This document shows, in pieces, positions 62,803 through 64,000 of a DNA stretch of 64,000 nt. Source of the DNA: Treponema sp. UBA6367 (GTDB lineage: Bacteria; Spirochaetota; Spirochaetia; Treponematales; Treponemataceae); assembly GCA_002437725.1 (NCBI GenBank), contig DJRF01000019.1, positions 155,502 to 219,501 on the forward strand, in the 5' to 3' direction. The first letter of the stretch is position 1. The number at the start of each line of letters is the position of its first letter. The position numbers and the translations under genes were made by a program. Under the pieces are notes generated by a model. The model was not told the origin of the DNA. It made no database searches and saw nothing but the letters and a program-made list of their open reading frames with translations.

Positions 62803-63093
62803 TTATTTAATTTTTATTGGGGTAGGAGTAAGCGTATAGCCAATAGAGTGCAGAATGTTCCACACTGTTGAAAAAGCAGGATTGCCGTTTGGTGATAAGG
62901 CCTTATATAATCCCTCTCTTGTTATGCCAGCTTCTTTCGCAGTCTTTGTCATTCCTCTTGCTCTTGCCACATCACTTATTGCCTTGAGTAATTCTTCTTG
63001 AGTTCCGTCTTTTGCAACAAGTTCAAGATATCCTTTTCTAAGTTCTTCCGTATCTAGATATTCAGCAACATCAAATTTTGTGGTTTCCAACAT
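62803..63093 (-). CDS. antitoxin, HigA-like helix-turn-helix
   Basis: 96 residues; the C-terminal half is a helix-turn-helix of the addiction-module antidote family ('RARGMTKTAKEAGITREGLY', 'LSPNGNPAFSTVWNILHSIGY'). It should neutralise the toxin encoded just upstream and repress the operon. Its SD (GGAGG) lies inside the last codons of the toxin gene, and the start is one base after the toxin stop. Confidence 0.92.
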   Translation of the reverse strand: MLETTKFDVAEYLDTEELRKGYLELVAKDGTQEELLKAISDVARARGMTKTAKEAGITREGLYKALSPNGNPAFSTVWNILHSIGYTLTPTPIKIK

Positions 63094-63094
63094 A

Positions 63095-63391
63095 CTAAAC
63101 CTCCTCTGCCATTTTTTTAGCAGTTTCTATATCCTTATTCTGTGAAGATTTATCTCCTCCAACAAGAAGAAATACAATCCTGCTGTCCTTATTTGTAAAA
63201 TAAATCCTATATCCTTTGCCGACATCAATCCTCAACTCAAAAACTTTATTACCGACAGATTTTGAATCTCCAAAATTTCCATCTTCCATTCTGACAATTC
63301 GTCTTGCTATTGCGATTTTTGCAATAGAATCTTTCAAGTTCTTAAGCCACTTTGAGAATTCTTTTGTTTGCCGCACTTCATAATTCATCAT
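63095..63391 (-). CDS. RelE/ParE-superfamily toxin (HigB-like)
   Basis: 98 residues from the second Met pair (63391). The family pattern is clear: 'QTKEFSKWLKNLKDSIAKIA', 'NFGDSKSVGNKVFELRIDVG', 'GYRIYFTNKDSRIVFLLVGG' and 'KDIETAKKM'. It probably cleaves mRNA on the ribosome or acts on gyrase-like targets; RNase activity is the norm for HigB-type members. Toxin first, antitoxin second, as in higBA. Upstream TTAATT-N17-TATAGT gives a possible promoter. Confidence 0.92.
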   Translation of the reverse strand: MMNYEVRQTKEFSKWLKNLKDSIAKIAIARRIVRMEDGNFGDSKSVGNKVFELRIDVGKGYRIYFTNKDSRIVFLLVGGDKSSQNKDIETAKKMAEEV

Positions 63392-63481
63392 AATGTATCG
63401 TAAACTATAATTCACAGTTAATCAAGAATTAATTTTTCACATTTCTATTAGATAATATTGTGTAAAAAAACAACATTCCGA

Positions 63482-64000
63482 CTATTCCATTTCCGCCAAA
63501 GCCGTCATTCCTTTGATGTGGGCTTTCCATTCGTTTACAAGCCATTCTGGTTCAAGCGGTTTTGCATAGCAACCTTGAGACAAAATCCACTCTTCAATTT
63601 TTAGATATTGCGTTGAAGAAAATTCGATTGTTGTGCAGTTTCTCGCCTCGTCATCGTATAATTTTTGGTCTTCTGCCCAGACAAAATCTTTTAGCATTTG
63701 CCGGGCGTTCTCGTAAAATTCAATTTTGTAATGCTCGGATTCGTTATAAGAAAAAGAGCCGAATTTGCCGCCGCCGCAGTGTTTTTCAAACTCAAAATCT
63801 TTTGGAAGCGAAAAAGTTTCTTCTGTTGCTTTTGGATTTTTTATTCTTGAAAGCGAAAAAAGTCTGTTTTCATTTCGCTCTTCTGAAAAGCCGTACAAAA
63901 AATAGTTTCCGTTGTCCATTACAAGCTGGTACGGATGAACTTTTCTATGCGTGTTTTCTGGATTCCACAGGCCGATGTAGTCAAATTCGATTTTTAAGTT
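63482..64000 (-). CDS. WYL-domain transcriptional regulator (5' part outside window)
   Basis: The frame is open from 63482 to the window edge; about 172 residues of the C-terminus are visible. The WYL-domain pattern is seen near the right edge: 'IEFDYIGLWNPENTHRKVHP' followed by 'YQLVMDNGNYFLYG', then 'RLFSLSRI' (the R-x-F-x-L-x-R-I strand). WYL regulators bind nucleotides or nucleic acids and often control defence islands and prophages. The N-terminal HTH is beyond the window. Confidence 0.85.
   Translation of the reverse strand, partial: NLKIEFDYIGLWNPENTHRKVHPYQLVMDNGNYFLYGFSEERNENRLFSLSRIKNPKATEETFSLPKDFEFEKHCGGGKFGSFSYNESEHYKIEFYENARQMLKDFVWAEDQKLYDDEARNCTTIEFSSTQYLKIEEWILSQGCYAKPLEPEWLVNEWKAHIKGMTALAEME

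Overview
The window looks like a chromosome segment of a low-GC spirochaete, most likely a Treponema. Evidence: the gene order rpmG–tRNA-Trp–secE–nusG–rplKAJL–rpoBC, treponeme-style protein families (TPR proteins, BspA-like leucine-rich repeats, YARHG, Sel1-like repeats), AT-rich codon use, and an Asn at the rifampicin-pocket position of RpoB equivalent to E. coli Ser531, which is characteristic of spirochaetes. The genus call is inference from these features; no database search was possible.

Bases 1–23,250 are a mosaic of housekeeping and envelope genes: a GT4 glycosyltransferase, a TraB-family membrane protein coupled to a TPR protein, a znuABC zinc/manganese importer, a uracil-DNA-glycosylase-fold protein, an IlvY-like LysR regulator, cardiolipin synthase, an Hsp70-SBD-like/LysM fusion, a lytic transglycosylase lipoprotein, a NifU-type scaffold, SlyD, shikimate kinase, a PrsW-like membrane protease, initiator tRNA-fMet, a PlsC-like acyltransferase, RadA, a probable ~94-nt small RNA, and CysE. 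Bases 23,440–35,380 hold the transcription/translation core: tRNA-Thr(GGT), rpmG, tRNA-Trp(CCA), secE, nusG, rplK, rplA, rplJ, rplL, rpoB, rpoC, with structured leaders before rplK and rplL and a strong hairpin after rpoC. The rpsL–rpsG pair that usually follows rpoC is absent.

From 35,380 to the end the window is accessory DNA: frameshifted and collapsed genes, a tandem-AAA+ ATPase next to a ClpP-like protease with a complete catalytic triad, a MoxR/VWA three-gene unit, an XRE regulator facing a DUF2188 gene and a KilAC-like repeat protein, two DUF4143-type AAA ATPases each with its own promoter repeats, two paralogous leucine-rich repeat proteins, a STAND NTPase with ankyrin repeats and a degenerate Lon-like N-terminus (interrupted by one in-frame TAG), many unrecognised proteins, a HigB/HigA-type toxin–antitoxin pair and a WYL regulator running off the end.

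Two patterns tie the accessory part together. First, a palindromic mobile-looking repeat of about 190–210 bp occurs at 1325, 52980 and 57747, with a partial copy near 8585. Second, gene cassettes have been duplicated and then collapsed: the promoter/operator of the 45.3 kb cassette recurs at 53,145 fused directly to the last codons of a paralogue of the 47.6 kb gene, and the leader shared by 50.4 kb and 53.2 kb recurs at 48.8 kb fused to the last 17 codons of a leucine-rich repeat gene. The strongest candidates for an undescribed system are the AAA+/ClpP/MoxR/VWA island (36.7–44.9 kb) and the Lon-like/STAND/ankyrin gene (58.0–60.4 kb).
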